Shown: piece by piece, positions 1 to 9,575 of the stretch
Layout: the number at the start of each line of letters is the position of its first letter
Position numbering within the stretch: position 1 is the stretch's first letter
Assembly: GCF_900110835.1 (NCBI RefSeq)
Contig: NZ_FOJG01000002.1
Coordinates: forward strand, 1,702,979-1,766,978
DNA from: Chitinophaga arvensicola
GTDB taxonomy: Bacteria > Bacteroidota > Bacteroidia > Chitinophagales > Chitinophagaceae
DNA: 64,000 nt
Direction: 5' to 3'
The notes under the pieces: model-generated
The model's database searches: none
What the model was told of the DNA's origin: nothing
What the model saw: the letters and a program-made list of their open reading frames with translations, nothing else
Translations under genes and position numbers: made by a program

Positions 1-1093
1 TTTGCAGGTTCTTTTCCAGTGGATACAGTAACTTTTCCAGCTGCAGGGAGTCTTTTTCCAAATAGGCCTGCTGGAGCTTGCGATAATGTGCCAGGATCTT
101 TTCTTTCGCGTCGGGTATCGTCCTGATATCGGTAACTGCTGCTGCGTAGCAGGGAAGCTCATAGGGCACGGCATCCGTTTCAAAAGGATGATCTACTTTA
201 GCGCTTAGTTGTCCATAAAACTTAGAAGCCCTGATATACCTGGAAGAATGGGCATCTTCGCGTACCATAGAATCCGCATTAGGCGTACGGAAATCAAATA
301 CCACCGATGAAAACATAGACCGTTTGCTCGATTTCTTCAACGCTACATGCACTACAGATTCCAGGTGAAGCCGGTTGCGGGGATTTCCATCGTAATCATT
401 ACCAGGCAACAGCTCTACGGTAACTTTCTGTTGCTTTCCTTTTACCAGGTAGGGATTAATATCTGCCGTAACGCCCAACGTACGGGCACCCGCATGATCT
501 ATCACTAAGAAATCATTCACATATAACCGGTAACCGCATTCGCTGTTATCGACCTCCAGCTGGTAGTCATTCGTAGTGGTAACCGGTGGAATTTCTTTGT
601 AGATATTGGTAATGCGGTTGTTTACCGGATTATTAAAATAAAGGGAGATAGCGGCTTTCTCTTTATTACTAAGGGTAAGCAGATCGCCGTCAAAATCCTG
701 TACGCTGAACTGTATTTTTTTGGGGAGTGTACTCCAGCTTAAAATAGGATTGGAATACTCTTTAAAACCGGTACCATTCTCGTTCTCCAGTTGTTGCAGT
801 ACATCGGAGGCACCTTTCTCGATATCAAAAGTACATGCTTGTAGTTGCTCATCTTTTGTCTGGATAGAAAACTCCTTTACCGGTTGTCCGTAGAAAGTGA
901 AATCTCCTTTCAGGTGCATGTACAATACACGAACCGGAATAGAATCTACTTTTACCTGTGTTTTCGGCAGGAGTGCGATAACAGAGTCCAGTTGCTGCCG
1001 GTTATTGATCGATTCTATTTTTATCTTTTTGCTGCCACAGCTGCTGGCGGCTATTGCTAATCCCAGCAGGGCGCCGGTGTATAATTTATTCAT
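1..1093 (-). CDS. lipoprotein of unknown function, 3' end beyond window
   Basis: The minus-strand frame opens at an ATG at 1091-1093 and stays open to the window edge, so about 364 residues are visible and the C-terminus is missing. The N-terminus is a lipoprotein signal (MNKLYTGALLGLAIAASSC) with the lipobox Cys at residue 19, so it is probably anchored in the outer or inner membrane facing the periplasm. The rest is a soluble, beta-rich looking chain that I do not recognise. The start codon shares one base with the stop of the upstream lipoprotein gene (TGATG), so the two are almost certainly translationally coupled and may work as a pair. No function is assigned. Confidence 0.75.
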   Translation of the reverse strand, partial: MNKLYTGALLGLAIAASSCGSKKIKIESINNRQQLDSVIALLPKTQVKVDSIPVRVLYMHLKGDFTFYGQPVKEFSIQTKDEQLQACTFDIEKGASDVLQQLENENGTGFKEYSNPILSWSTLPKKIQFSVQDFDGDLLTLSNKEKAAISLYFNNPVNNRITNIYKEIPPVTTTNDYQLEVDNSECGYRLYVNDFLVIDHAGARTLGVTADINPYLVKGKQQKVTVELLPGNDYDGNPRNRLHLESVVHVALKKSSKRSMFSSVVFDFRTPNADSMVREDAHSSRYIRASKFYGQLSAKVDHPFETDAVPYELPCYAAAVTDIRTIPDAKEKILAHYRKLQQAYLEKDSLQLEKLLYPLEKNLQ

Positions 1094-1614
1094 CAGTTAT
1101 TCGTTTCTTCTGGTTTAACAAACAAAATGTCAATCTTTGGTGCTTTCTCTATTTTGGCAGCGGTAGCAAAGTCTTTGCTGGTAATCATTGCAATCAGGCG
1201 GTCCTTCCCTTTCCATACCAATACATCGCCTTCCTCAAAAGCAGAAAAATCGTTACCGGCATCTTCGCCGGGTTGGCCATACGCTTTATTGAGTTGGGTT
1301 TTGAGTGTATTCACGGCTTCTTTATCTTTCGGTAAATCCATGGCCAGCCGCTGAATATGTTGCTGGTCATCCACAATAGAAATATGCAAATTTTTCACCG
1401 GAAGATCATAGAACTGCATAAAGCGTTCGTCATTAAAATCGTAGCTGAAGCCTCTGCTTCCTACCAGCTTGATCTCCGGATTTTCCGCCAGGATATCGGT
1501 GTTGCTGTTAACTTTTTCGAGATGAATTTTCTCCGTTTTCTTTTCGGGGGCGGGGTTATCGCAGGCAACAAAAGAAATGGGAAACAACAGATACAGTACC
1601 AGTTTTTTCTTCAT
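1093..1614 (-). CDS. small lipoprotein of unknown function
   Basis: A 173-residue protein. Its N-terminus MKKKLVLYLLFPISFVAC is a lipoprotein signal peptide (lipobox FVAC, Cys18), followed by a Lys/Glu-rich linker and a small soluble domain. I do not recognise the family. It overlaps the next gene downstream (1-1093) by one base, TGATG, which indicates co-translation with that second lipoprotein. It is likely a periplasm-facing protein; a role in membrane-associated binding or sensing would only be a guess. Confidence 0.7.
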   Translation of the reverse strand: MKKKLVLYLLFPISFVACDNPAPEKKTEKIHLEKVNSNTDILAENPEIKLVGSRGFSYDFNDERFMQFYDLPVKNLHISIVDDQQHIQRLAMDLPKDKEAVNTLKTQLNKAYGQPGEDAGNDFSAFEEGDVLVWKGKDRLIAMITSKDFATAAKIEKAPKIDILFVKPEETNN

Positions 1615-1659
1615 ATAATCGATCGTCTATCAGGTTATTAAAGCCTGAAAATACAAAAA

Positions 1660-1724
1660 GAAATACGGATACCTAATCTCTGGCAAGGATTATTCTTTAC
1701 CAGCCATCAGGTATCCGTTATTTC
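1660..1724 (-). terminator. long hairpin terminator after doxX-like gene
   Basis: Arms 1660-1674 (GAAATACGGATACCT) and 1709-1724 are complementary with one bulged base. A nested GGCTGG/CCAG pairing sits inside. On the minus strand the stem is followed by TTTTTG, as expected for an intrinsic terminator downstream of the gene that ends at 1743. Confidence 0.65.
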
Positions 1725-1742
1725 TTATCACCTGAAGGGAGG

Positions 1743-2132
1743 TCAGCCTTTCCGGTGATCGATACTATAAGGACCTGCTCCAAAGTAAGCCAGCAGCAAG
1801 GCGCCACCGAGAATAGACACATTCTTCATAAACATAGCCATGTGCATTTGTGCCATCATCGGATCTTTCACTGCCCAGAAATTATGCAGCGCAACGGATA
1901 CCGGGATGAGGAAGATAACGATCAGCCAGGCGCCGATTTTTACTTTATAACCCAGCAGGATACTCAGTCCACCGGCCAGTGATAACAAACCGGCTAACGG
2001 CACCAACACACCTGCCATCGGCACACCGGCAGCGGCAGTCATATCCACGCCGGCTCCTGTAATATGGCTGATGCCGGACAAAATAAAGATGAGGGCGAAT
2101 AAAATTCTGCCCAGTAGTGCAACAATTTTCAT
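1743..2132 (-). CDS. DoxX family membrane protein
   Basis: A 129-residue integral membrane protein with about four hydrophobic segments. The N-terminal pattern (RILFALIFILSGISHI) is typical of the DoxX/SURF4-like family, which is often linked to redox or quinone-related stress. The length fits the family. It is divergent from an HxlR-type regulator at 2272, a common arrangement in which the regulator controls the DoxX gene. The 139-bp space between them holds short palindromes (see 2182-2218). The exact biochemical role of such short DoxX proteins is not established. Confidence 0.85.
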   Translation of the reverse strand: MKIVALLGRILFALIFILSGISHITGAGVDMTAAAGVPMAGVLVPLAGLLSLAGGLSILLGYKVKIGAWLIVIFLIPVSVALHNFWAVKDPMMAQMHMAMFMKNVSILGGALLLAYFGAGPYSIDHRKG

Positions 2133-2181
2133 AGTCTATAGATTTAAGTAAGAGGAAACAAACCTAGCGCTAAATAACCGG

Positions 2182-2247
2182 CCCTGGAACAGGGTTACCA
2201 AAAGGATAGCGGTATCCTGTACTATAGCAGGGCATTGCTTATCTTTA
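2182..2247. promoter_or_regulatory. doxX/hxlR divergent control region with palindromes
   Basis: Two perfect short inverted repeats are visible: CCCTG-GAA-CAGGG (2182-2194) and AGGATA-GCGG-TATCCT (2203-2218). A TATCTTTA box (2240-2247), close to the Bacteroidota -7 consensus TAnnTTTG, lies 25 bp before the hxlR start. These are candidate operator and promoter elements for the HxlR regulator; no good -33 element was found. Confidence 0.4.
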
Positions 2248-2271
2248 GGGTCAGAAAGAAAAAACGAGCGT

Positions 2272-2676
2272 ATGCGAAAAGAAACTTCTTCCAATGCTAT
2301 CAACGGAAAACAGTTACGGGGTGATTGTGGTACTTACTATACCCTGTCGCTGATCGGCGGTCGCTGGAAACCCAGTATCCTGTGGCGTTTACTGGATGGT
2401 AAAATGCGGTACAACGAATTGAAGAAATCCATTACCGGCATTTCTGAAAGGGTGCTGGTACTGCAATTAAGAGAACTCGAAAATGACAACCTGGTAAAAC
2501 GGATTGTGTATCCGGAAGTGCCGCCCCGTGTGGAGTATGAACTTACGCCTCTTGGATGGAGCATGGAAAGTATGCTGCAACACATTTCCGATTGGGGGAA
2601 CCTGCACCGCGAGGATACCATGGCACGCCGGACAGCTGAAAAAGAGCCCCTGACGGCCATGGCAGATAAAGGTTAA
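2272..2676 (+). CDS. HxlR family winged-helix transcriptional regulator
   Basis: A 134-residue protein with the HxlR signature: a Cys near the N-terminus (Cys19, in GDCGTYYTL), then IGGRWKPSILWRLLDG, a recognition-helix region (ITGISERVLVLQLRELE) and the winged ELTPLG segment. HxlR proteins are dimeric DNA-binding regulators that commonly respond to aldehydes or electrophiles through the N-terminal Cys. It is divergent from a DoxX gene, its likely target. Its stop lies 2 bp from the stop codon of the convergent oxidoreductase gene (2679-3560), so no separate terminator fits between them. Confidence 0.9.
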   Translation: MRKETSSNAINGKQLRGDCGTYYTLSLIGGRWKPSILWRLLDGKMRYNELKKSITGISERVLVLQLRELENDNLVKRIVYPEVPPRVEYELTPLGWSMESMLQHISDWGNLHREDTMARRTAEKEPLTAMADKG

Positions 2677-2678
2677 TA

Positions 2679-3560
2679 TTAAAGTCCGGCGTCTTCCAGA
2701 GCGCCGGAAGCCAGCGCGGTCCAGTCGGCATCATGTACATCCTTCGCCAGGATGGTAGTGAGCCGGTTCTGCACCAGGTTGGCCAGCGGCATTGGTGTAT
2801 GTGAACGACGCGCTGTTTGTAATACGAGGTCCATATCTTTCAAACCCAATGCCGCACTAAAAGAAGGACTGCCTGTAAATTTACGGTCCAGTATCATGGC
2901 ACCATAGTTTCGGAATACAGGTCCGGAAAATAAGGTAGTCGTCAGCATTTCATAAGCGGCTCTCGGATCCACACCGTTCTTTTCCGCCAGCGCAAAGGCT
3001 TCCGCCATCATTTCCAGCGCACCGGCAATCATAAAGTTTCCCATGAGTTTCAGCACATTCGCACTGCCGGCATCTTCTCCCAGGTCAAAAATATTTTTAG
3101 CAAATCCTGCTTCCAGGATAGCCCGGATCTTTTCTTTCGCGGCAGCAGGACCGGAAATCACCGCATTCCCTACCCTTGCGGCAGCAGCCTCCGGACGGGC
3201 AAAAACCGGCGCAGCTACAAATGTTACGCCCCGCTCCCGGTGATGAGCCGATAACTCCCTGGAAATATCCGGGGATACAGTACTCATGGACACGTGAATA
3301 CCTCCTTGTCCCAATGCCTTCACCAGGGCTTCCGTAGCAACGGCCTGCAATGCGTGGTCATCTGCCACCAGGGTCAGTACAATACCTCCGCTGACAGCCG
3401 TTTCCTCGGGGCTGCCAACCAAAATAGCACCCAACTGCTCCAGTGGTAACGCCTTTTCACGGGTACGATTATAAATTCTCAATGTGTAACCCGCCTTCAG
3501 CAGGTTTTCTGCAATAGGATAGCCCAAATGGCCAGTGCCGATAAATCCAATGGTTTCCAT
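2679..3560 (-). CDS. NAD(P)-dependent oxidoreductase, 3-hydroxyisobutyrate dehydrogenase-like
   Basis: A 293-residue beta-hydroxyacid dehydrogenase family enzyme. The N-terminal Rossmann motif GFIGTGHLGYPIAENLLKAG (residues 5-24) binds the cofactor. The Asn-Arg after the second strand (YNRT) suggests NADP preference. The active-site Lys lies in NVLKLMGNFM, around residue 170, and the usual substrate loop reads STVSPDISR. The family reduces or oxidises 3-hydroxy acids or small aldehydes (glyoxylate or succinic semialdehyde reductases), but the substrate cannot be told here. The upstream region carries two direct repeats that may be a regulatory site. Confidence 0.85.
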   Translation of the reverse strand: METIGFIGTGHLGYPIAENLLKAGYTLRIYNRTREKALPLEQLGAILVGSPEETAVSGGIVLTLVADDHALQAVATEALVKALGQGGIHVSMSTVSPDISRELSAHHRERGVTFVAAPVFARPEAAAARVGNAVISGPAAAKEKIRAILEAGFAKNIFDLGEDAGSANVLKLMGNFMIAGALEMMAEAFALAEKNGVDPRAAYEMLTTTLFSGPVFRNYGAMILDRKFTGSPSFSAALGLKDMDLVLQTARRSHTPMPLANLVQNRLTTILAKDVHDADWTALASGALEDAGL

Positions 3561-3571
3561 AATATATCAGT

Positions 3572-3607
3572 TATTACTTGCAGACATAAATCTATTACTT
3601 TCCAGAC
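3572..3607 (-). promoter_or_regulatory. direct repeat upstream of the oxidoreductase gene
   Basis: TATTACTT followed by GCAGAC (3572-3585) recurs as TATTACTT plus TCCAGAC (3593-3607), a 21-bp period, 12 bp upstream of the start at 3560. The spacing of about two helical turns suggests a tandem protein-binding site. A weak minus-strand TAGATTTA box lies between the repeats. Confidence 0.35.
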
Positions 3608-3758
3608 GACTAATAAAACACTTTTATCTGGAGCTTTGTTGCCGCCATCTGAAAAACCAATCTTTTCGTATAGGCATGTACGGGATGGCACCATCTTATC
3701 ATGACCCCATTTTTTGTGTCCGCGCTTTTCCTTATTTTCATTACACAATCCTTATACC

Positions 3759-6700
3759 TTGAAAAGATTTGCCTTATTTCTGCTGTGCCTTTGGGGCCTG
3801 TCTGCGAGCGCCCAGCAATATGTGTCCAGGAGTAACACCCGGAGTGAGCAAAGACGTATCTATAAAATATCAGATAAAGAAGCACTGGAGATATTCCGGC
3901 GCGACAAAGCTTCCCGGTCATGGGCAGATGAAAAGCTGCTGCATACCTTCACAGGGAGTTATCCTGTCGGCATCTCTTTTCCTACGGCCACTACAGCGGG
4001 AAACTATGTGGTAGTCACCGCAGTACAAAATAAGATCCAGTACGAATACCAACCGGTTCATAACGTAACGCTGAAAGTGGTGTCCAACAACTATGACCTG
4101 GCGTTTCTCCTCCACGATAAGCAGGGCACTTTACTTTCCGGGGCAAACGTGCAGGTAGGCAGGCGGAACATCCCCTGGGATCCCCGTACCAAAACATACC
4201 GGCTGCCCCGCTACAACCGGAATGGCATTGTACAGGTATCCTACAAGGGTGTCCTGAATATTTTCGACATCGGGAAACCGGACAATTACCGATACCGGAA
4301 AACTCCCTGGTGGAAAAAGATCTTCCGCCATCGCCCTGATTATTATCACTACAAGGAACAATACCGCTTTTCCAGGTCTACCGTAACGGAAAAGAAGTAC
4401 AAAGGATATATGGCTTTCAGCAAACCCTGGTACAAACCTGGAGACACCGTCCGCATGAAAGCCTTTGTGGTGCAAAATGATACCAAACCGGTGAATGAGC
4501 CGCTGCTGCTCCGTTTGTACAGCGATGATGCAGAAGTGGATACCATCCTCACCATCTTGCAGCCTTACCGGCCCGGTGGCTACAATTATGAAATGGTACT
4601 GAACGACAGTCTCGATCTGGATCTGGATTCAGATTTTTGCTTTACCCTGGAAACAACCGACAGCCGGCAGTATACAGCAGACGGCAATGAAACAGATCTT
4701 TCCGATGATGAATACCTGGCCCGGCGCAAAGTACTGATGAGAGGGAGTTTTAACTATGAAGAATATGAGCTGAAATCAGTTCATTTCACCGCGAGAACAG
4801 ATGTAAAAGAGCATACCCGTGGTACTCCCGTATCACTATATCTTAAAGCCACCGATGAAAATGAACTGCCCGTGATGGATGGACGTGTAACCATTACCGT
4901 TACATCCGGAGCCGCCGAACAACATTATGCCCCCGTGGTGTTTGTACCAAAGCAGCTATGGAAACACGAAGTAATCCTGGATATGACCGGTGAAACAAAA
5001 GTGACGCTGCCGGATAGCATCTTCCCGGCTGCTTCTCTCCTCTACAACATCGATGCACAGTTCCTCAACAGCAATAATGAAAGTCAGGAGCAGCAACTTT
5101 CCCTGGAGTATAAATATCCGACCGACGAAATCAGCTTTACACCAAAAGGGGACAGTGTTACCCTGGAATTCAGACGTTCCGGAAAAAGTATACCCGCCTC
5201 CGGTACATTGCTGCTTCTCAACGCAAAAGAAGACACCGTAGCCTCCTGCAATATAAACCTGCCCGCTGTTCTCCCTGTGCATCCGTATGTAAACAGTATG
5301 AAAGTGCTCGCAAACGGCATTCATAACAAGTATCAGCTTTCCAACATCAGCGGCGCGGTGTTATGTAATGCCAGCCGTACGAGCGACTCCGTATTTGCGG
5401 AAGTAGTTAATCCCAATAATTTATACTTCTGGTATAGTATTTTTGCGGGCAATAAACTGGTGGCACAGGGCTACGACCGGCAGCTATCCTGGAAGGCAGC
5501 GTCTACTACACGCTCCTGTTACTTTGTGGCACTGCAGTATATCTGGAATGATAACGTAAAAGATGAACACTTCATCATTCCTCTCCGGGAAAAACAATTG
5601 CAGGTCGTCATTAATAATCCGCTGGCAGTTTTCCCGGGACAAACCGCACGTATAGGCATCACGGTTACCGACGTGAACGGACGTCCCGTAAAGGATGCAG
5701 ATATTACCGCCTATGCCATGACTGCCAGGTTCGACTACACTCCTCCTTCTTTACCCGGTTTTGAAAAAAACTTTAAGATGAGGAAAGCGTATAGCCGGCA
5801 ACGTTTGCAGGAATCCAAAGAAGTTTCCGGTGATCAGCCAATGAACTGGGACCGGTGGCGCAACGAAATGGCGCTGGACACCAATGCTTATTACCGCTTC
5901 CTGCATCCGGATGGGATCCGGTACAGTACAGAACCGGCAAAGAACGGTATTACCCAGCTCTCACCATTTGTGTTGGAGAAGGGGGTTATGCAGTTTATCA
6001 GTCATGTGAAGATAGATGAACAACCTGTATTCTTTGCCAACACAGACCTTCATCCAGCCTATAGTTTTGCCGTAACACCCGGGCCGCATAAACTGGAAAT
6101 ACGCACGTTCGATAAAACCATTATCATAGACAGTGTATATGCAGCCGCCAACCTTAAAACCTATATCAGTATTGCAACGGATAAGCCCGACGCACGGATA
6201 AAGGTTACCCGCATGGAACACAGGCTCACGCCACTGGAAATGAATCTCCGTAAGCGTTACCTGGTACCGTTTGAGGTAAATAACGGCAACCAATATACGT
6301 ATATCAATCAGTCAGGAAATATCCTGTGGTTTAATACCGACAGAAGATACGGTGGTGCTGTTTATCTGGCAGGACCATTGAAATCAATGGATGCGGACTA
6401 CATTGCCCAGGGAAACTTTACACAACTTTTCCAACCGGAACCAGGCTATACATTTAATATCAGGAAAGGTCTTGTAAAACAACGGAGTCTCACCGGTAAA
6501 ATGGATTTCCCGCTTCCATTGTATAAGGAAGGGTCACAGGGAGGCATATACGATCATGTGATCACAGAAAATGAAATAGATAGTATCTGGAACAACTACC
6601 AGGATGGCATACAAATAGGCAGTTCTTTTTTCCCGGAAAAAGTAGCAGGAGCTATTACCGGCCAAATGATGATTGCGCCGGATACCAGCCTGCGGGATAA

Positions 6701-9527
6701 AGAAGTGCGGCAGTTATTCCTTTACCGCTACGACAATCCCGCGTTTATCCGAATTTATAGTGGTAATACCACTTACCTCGACGACCTCGAGCCAGGTATT
6801 TACCGCCTGCTTGTGCTGTTGAAGAAAAAGCAATACTATGTAGCAGACAGCCTGAAAGTAAAGCAAGGTGGCTATACTTTTTACCAGTTAACCGCCAGGA
6901 AGCTGATGGCGCCAGATTCTACCAGCGATGCGCTGGCCCGGGCTATCACCGACTGGAAGGGGTATGGCTCACCGAAAATTTCGGCCTATGTGGCGTCAGA
7001 TTTCACCCTGCCTTTTAATAACCAATACCTGGACGAAGGGCAATTCACCGCAAAAGTGCGGGGTGTTGTGACAGATGGAAAAAATCCATTGCCGGGCGTC
7101 ACCATCACCCTGAAAGGCACCCGGCATGGCACAGTGACCAATGCGCAAGGCCGGTTTGAACTGCCGGTCACTGCAAACGGACAACTCAGAGTAGCTTTTG
7201 TCGGCTATGAAACAGAAGATATTCCACTGGACGACCAATCCTTCCTCCATATAAAAATGAAAGAACTGGTGTCGAGACTGGACGAGGTGGTAGTAGTCGG
7301 TTATGGCATGGCAAAGAAAAGTTACCTGACCGCATCTATATCTTCGATGGTGGCAAACGGGCTTCAGGGGACAGTGGCAGGGGTCAAGATCCGTGGAGCC
7401 AGTTCATTTGCCAATGCGACTCCACTCATCATCATCGATGGCATCCCTTATGAAGGCTTTATGAACAGCATAGATCCTTCTCTGATAAAAAACATGTCTG
7501 TACTCAAAGACGCTGCGGCCGTCGCCATTTATGGCGCGCGGGCGGCCAACGGTGTGATCCTCATTACCAGCAGTAAAGCCGGACTGCTGGCAGCTGCAAC
7601 CCAAGGTGACCTCCCGGTGGAAAGCAATAGTCTGCGCAGCAACTTCCGCGATGATGCATTCTGGCAGCCACGGCTACGTACAAACGAAAAGGGAGAAGCC
7701 TCTTTTAAAGTAACCTTCCCGGACGATATCACCAACTGGAAAACCTATGCCCTGGCGTTTACAGACCAGGGGCAAACCGGTAGTGCACAGGCGCAGATAA
7801 AATCATTTAAACCATTAAGCGCCAACCTCACACTGCCGGCATTTGTGGTAGCAGGCGACAGTATCAACGTAATCGGCAAGGTGCTCAATTATGAAAAAGA
7901 CAGCACTGTTGTAACCCGCAGCTTCTACAATAACCATGTGCTAAGCACCAGTGAAACGATCGGCGTTCGCAACAGCCGGATAGATACCTTCCCCATAACC
8001 GTACCTTTATCGGGCGACAGCATCTCCTTTAAATATACTATCAACCGTCAACCGGATTATTTCGACGGCGAATACCGCGCCATCCCGGTGTTTGAAAAAG
8101 GCGTAAAAGAAACCACCGGCTTATTTGCTGCCTTGTCCACCGATACCAGTTTCCAACTGCAGCTGAATAAAGACACCGGCACTATACATCTCTATGCCAG
8201 CACAGGTATATTACCGGTACTGCTGGACGAAGTAGAGCATCTTCAACGGTATGAATATCTCTGCAATGAACAGCTGGCGTCCAAACTCACCGGCCTGTTA
8301 CTCGAAAAACAAGCCCGCAAATTCCTGGGGCAGCCCTTTACGGGTCAGAAAAAAATAGCGGATCTGATCTCTAAACTGGAACAGAACAGAAACAAAGACG
8401 GTGGCTGGGGCTGGTGGAATAAAAGCGCCTCCGTATACTGGATCACACAACAGGTGGTGCAAGCCATGTTACTGGCAGAACAGGAAAAATACCAGCCGGC
8501 TATTGACAAAGCAGCGCTGATCAACTATGATGTATTCCTGCTGAATGTGGCGGAGCAAACCGATAAGCTTACGTTGCTGGAAACACTATACCAGCTGGGC
8601 GCAAAGGTGAACTTCCCGGCCTATCTCGATACGCTGCACATCGACAGGACAAATACCTATGATCAGTACCGGCTGTTGTACCTGAAACAACGTACACAAG
8701 CCTCCGTCAGCACCGCCGCTTTACTGGCCGCACAGCAAACTACCATGATGGGAAATGCCTATTGGGGCGAAGAAAGCTATCATCTCTTCCGCAACAATGT
8801 ACAGCTTACCTTACTGGCCTATAAAATACTGCGGCAGGAAGGCGGTCATGATGCTTTATTGCGCCGTATCCGCAGCTGGTTCATGGAGAAAAGACAAAGC
8901 GGCAACTGGCGGAACACCTATGAATCTGCTGAGATCCTGGCCACCATATTGCCGGATGTAATGGAAACATCAGAAATACAGCCTCCCGTGCTGCGGATTA
9001 ACGGGCAAACCGTTACGGGCTTCCCTTACAACAGCACCTTACCGGGTGGTCAACCGTTGCAGATCAGCAAACAGGGCGGTTCCTCCGTATACTTTACCGC
9101 ATGGCAACAACACTGGAACCCCGCGCCACTGGCAGCGGAGCATCAGTTCAGCGTGAACAGCCATTTTGTGCAGAAGGACACCACTGTGAAGATACTCACG
9201 GCCGGCCAGGTGGCTACCCTGGAGGTAACCGTAGATGTAAAAGCAGATGCGGATTATATCATGGTGGAAATACCCATCCCGGCGGGTTGCTCCTACGACA
9301 GCAAAAACGGCAGCTGGCAAAACAACGAAGTACACCGCGAGCATTTTAAAAATAAGGTAAGCATCTTCTGCAATCATCTCAATAAAGGTAAATACCGGTT
9401 CAATGTGGCGCTGATGCCCCGCTATAGCGGTTACTACCACTTAAACCCGGCGAAAGCGGAGATGATGTATTTCCCGGTATTTTATGGAAGGGAGGGCATG
9501 AAAAAGGTCATTATTAAAGGAAAATAA
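3759..9527 (+). CDS. alpha-2-macroglobulin family protein with internal TonB-plug-like module
   Basis: A 1922-residue secreted protein. The frame stays open from TTG 3714, but the TTG at 3759 gives a clean signal peptide (MKRFALFLLCLWGLSASAQ), so that start is preferred; no ATG is available. In order: N-terminal domains; an MG2-type macroglobulin domain (YKPGDTVRMKAFV) near residue 220; further beta-sandwich domains; a carboxypeptidase-regulatory-like domain (about residues 1100-1180, VRGVVTDGKNPLPGVTITLK); a SusC-type plug segment (EVVVVGYG ... IIIDGIPYEG ... AVAIYGARAANGVILIT, about 1180-1290); the A2M core (about 1300-1370); a CNEQ thioester-like motif (Cys codon 8262-8264); and a helical thioester domain. 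Bacterial A2Ms trap proteases in the periplasm or at the surface. The plug lacks a following beta-barrel, so this is not a transporter. Confidence 0.9.
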   Translation: MKRFALFLLCLWGLSASAQQYVSRSNTRSEQRRIYKISDKEALEIFRRDKASRSWADEKLLHTFTGSYPVGISFPTATTAGNYVVVTAVQNKIQYEYQPVHNVTLKVVSNNYDLAFLLHDKQGTLLSGANVQVGRRNIPWDPRTKTYRLPRYNRNGIVQVSYKGVLNIFDIGKPDNYRYRKTPWWKKIFRHRPDYYHYKEQYRFSRSTVTEKKYKGYMAFSKPWYKPGDTVRMKAFVVQNDTKPVNEPLLLRLYSDDAEVDTILTILQPYRPGGYNYEMVLNDSLDLDLDSDFCFTLETTDSRQYTADGNETDLSDDEYLARRKVLMRGSFNYEEYELKSVHFTARTDVKEHTRGTPVSLYLKATDENELPVMDGRVTITVTSGAAEQHYAPVVFVPKQLWKHEVILDMTGETKVTLPDSIFPAASLLYNIDAQFLNSNNESQEQQLSLEYKYPTDEISFTPKGDSVTLEFRRSGKSIPASGTLLLLNAKEDTVASCNINLPAVLPVHPYVNSMKVLANGIHNKYQLSNISGAVLCNASRTSDSVFAEVVNPNNLYFWYSIFAGNKLVAQGYDRQLSWKAASTTRSCYFVALQYIWNDNVKDEHFIIPLREKQLQVVINNPLAVFPGQTARIGITVTDVNGRPVKDADITAYAMTARFDYTPPSLPGFEKNFKMRKAYSRQRLQESKEVSGDQPMNWDRWRNEMALDTNAYYRFLHPDGIRYSTEPAKNGITQLSPFVLEKGVMQFISHVKIDEQPVFFANTDLHPAYSFAVTPGPHKLEIRTFDKTIIIDSVYAAANLKTYISIATDKPDARIKVTRMEHRLTPLEMNLRKRYLVPFEVNNGNQYTYINQSGNILWFNTDRRYGGAVYLAGPLKSMDADYIAQGNFTQLFQPEPGYTFNIRKGLVKQRSLTGKMDFPLPLYKEGSQGGIYDHVITENEIDSIWNNYQDGIQIGSSFFPEKVAGAITGQMMIAPDTSLRDKEVRQLFLYRYDNPAFIRIYSGNTTYLDDLEPGIYRLLVLLKKKQYYVADSLKVKQGGYTFYQLTARKLMAPDSTSDALARAITDWKGYGSPKISAYVASDFTLPFNNQYLDEGQFTAKVRGVVTDGKNPLPGVTITLKGTRHGTVTNAQGRFELPVTANGQLRVAFVGYETEDIPLDDQSFLHIKMKELVSRLDEVVVVGYGMAKKSYLTASISSMVANGLQGTVAGVKIRGASSFANATPLIIIDGIPYEGFMNSIDPSLIKNMSVLKDAAAVAIYGARAANGVILITSSKAGLLAAATQGDLPVESNSLRSNFRDDAFWQPRLRTNEKGEASFKVTFPDDITNWKTYALAFTDQGQTGSAQAQIKSFKPLSANLTLPAFVVAGDSINVIGKVLNYEKDSTVVTRSFYNNHVLSTSETIGVRNSRIDTFPITVPLSGDSISFKYTINRQPDYFDGEYRAIPVFEKGVKETTGLFAALSTDTSFQLQLNKDTGTIHLYASTGILPVLLDEVEHLQRYEYLCNEQLASKLTGLLLEKQARKFLGQPFTGQKKIADLISKLEQNRNKDGGWGWWNKSASVYWITQQVVQAMLLAEQEKYQPAIDKAALINYDVFLLNVAEQTDKLTLLETLYQLGAKVNFPAYLDTLHIDRTNTYDQYRLLYLKQRTQASVSTAALLAAQQTTMMGNAYWGEESYHLFRNNVQLTLLAYKILRQEGGHDALLRRIRSWFMEKRQSGNWRNTYESAEILATILPDVMETSEIQPPVLRINGQTVTGFPYNSTLPGGQPLQISKQGGSSVYFTAWQQHWNPAPLAAEHQFSVNSHFVQKDTTVKILTAGQVATLEVTVDVKADADYIMVEIPIPAGCSYDSKNGSWQNNEVHREHFKNKVSIFCNHLNKGKYRFNVALMPRYSGYYHLNPAKAEMMYFPVFYGREGMKKVIIKGK

Positions 9528-9575
9528 AAATAATAGCTGTATTTTAATAGTAGCCACTTTTAAACCACCTCCACG

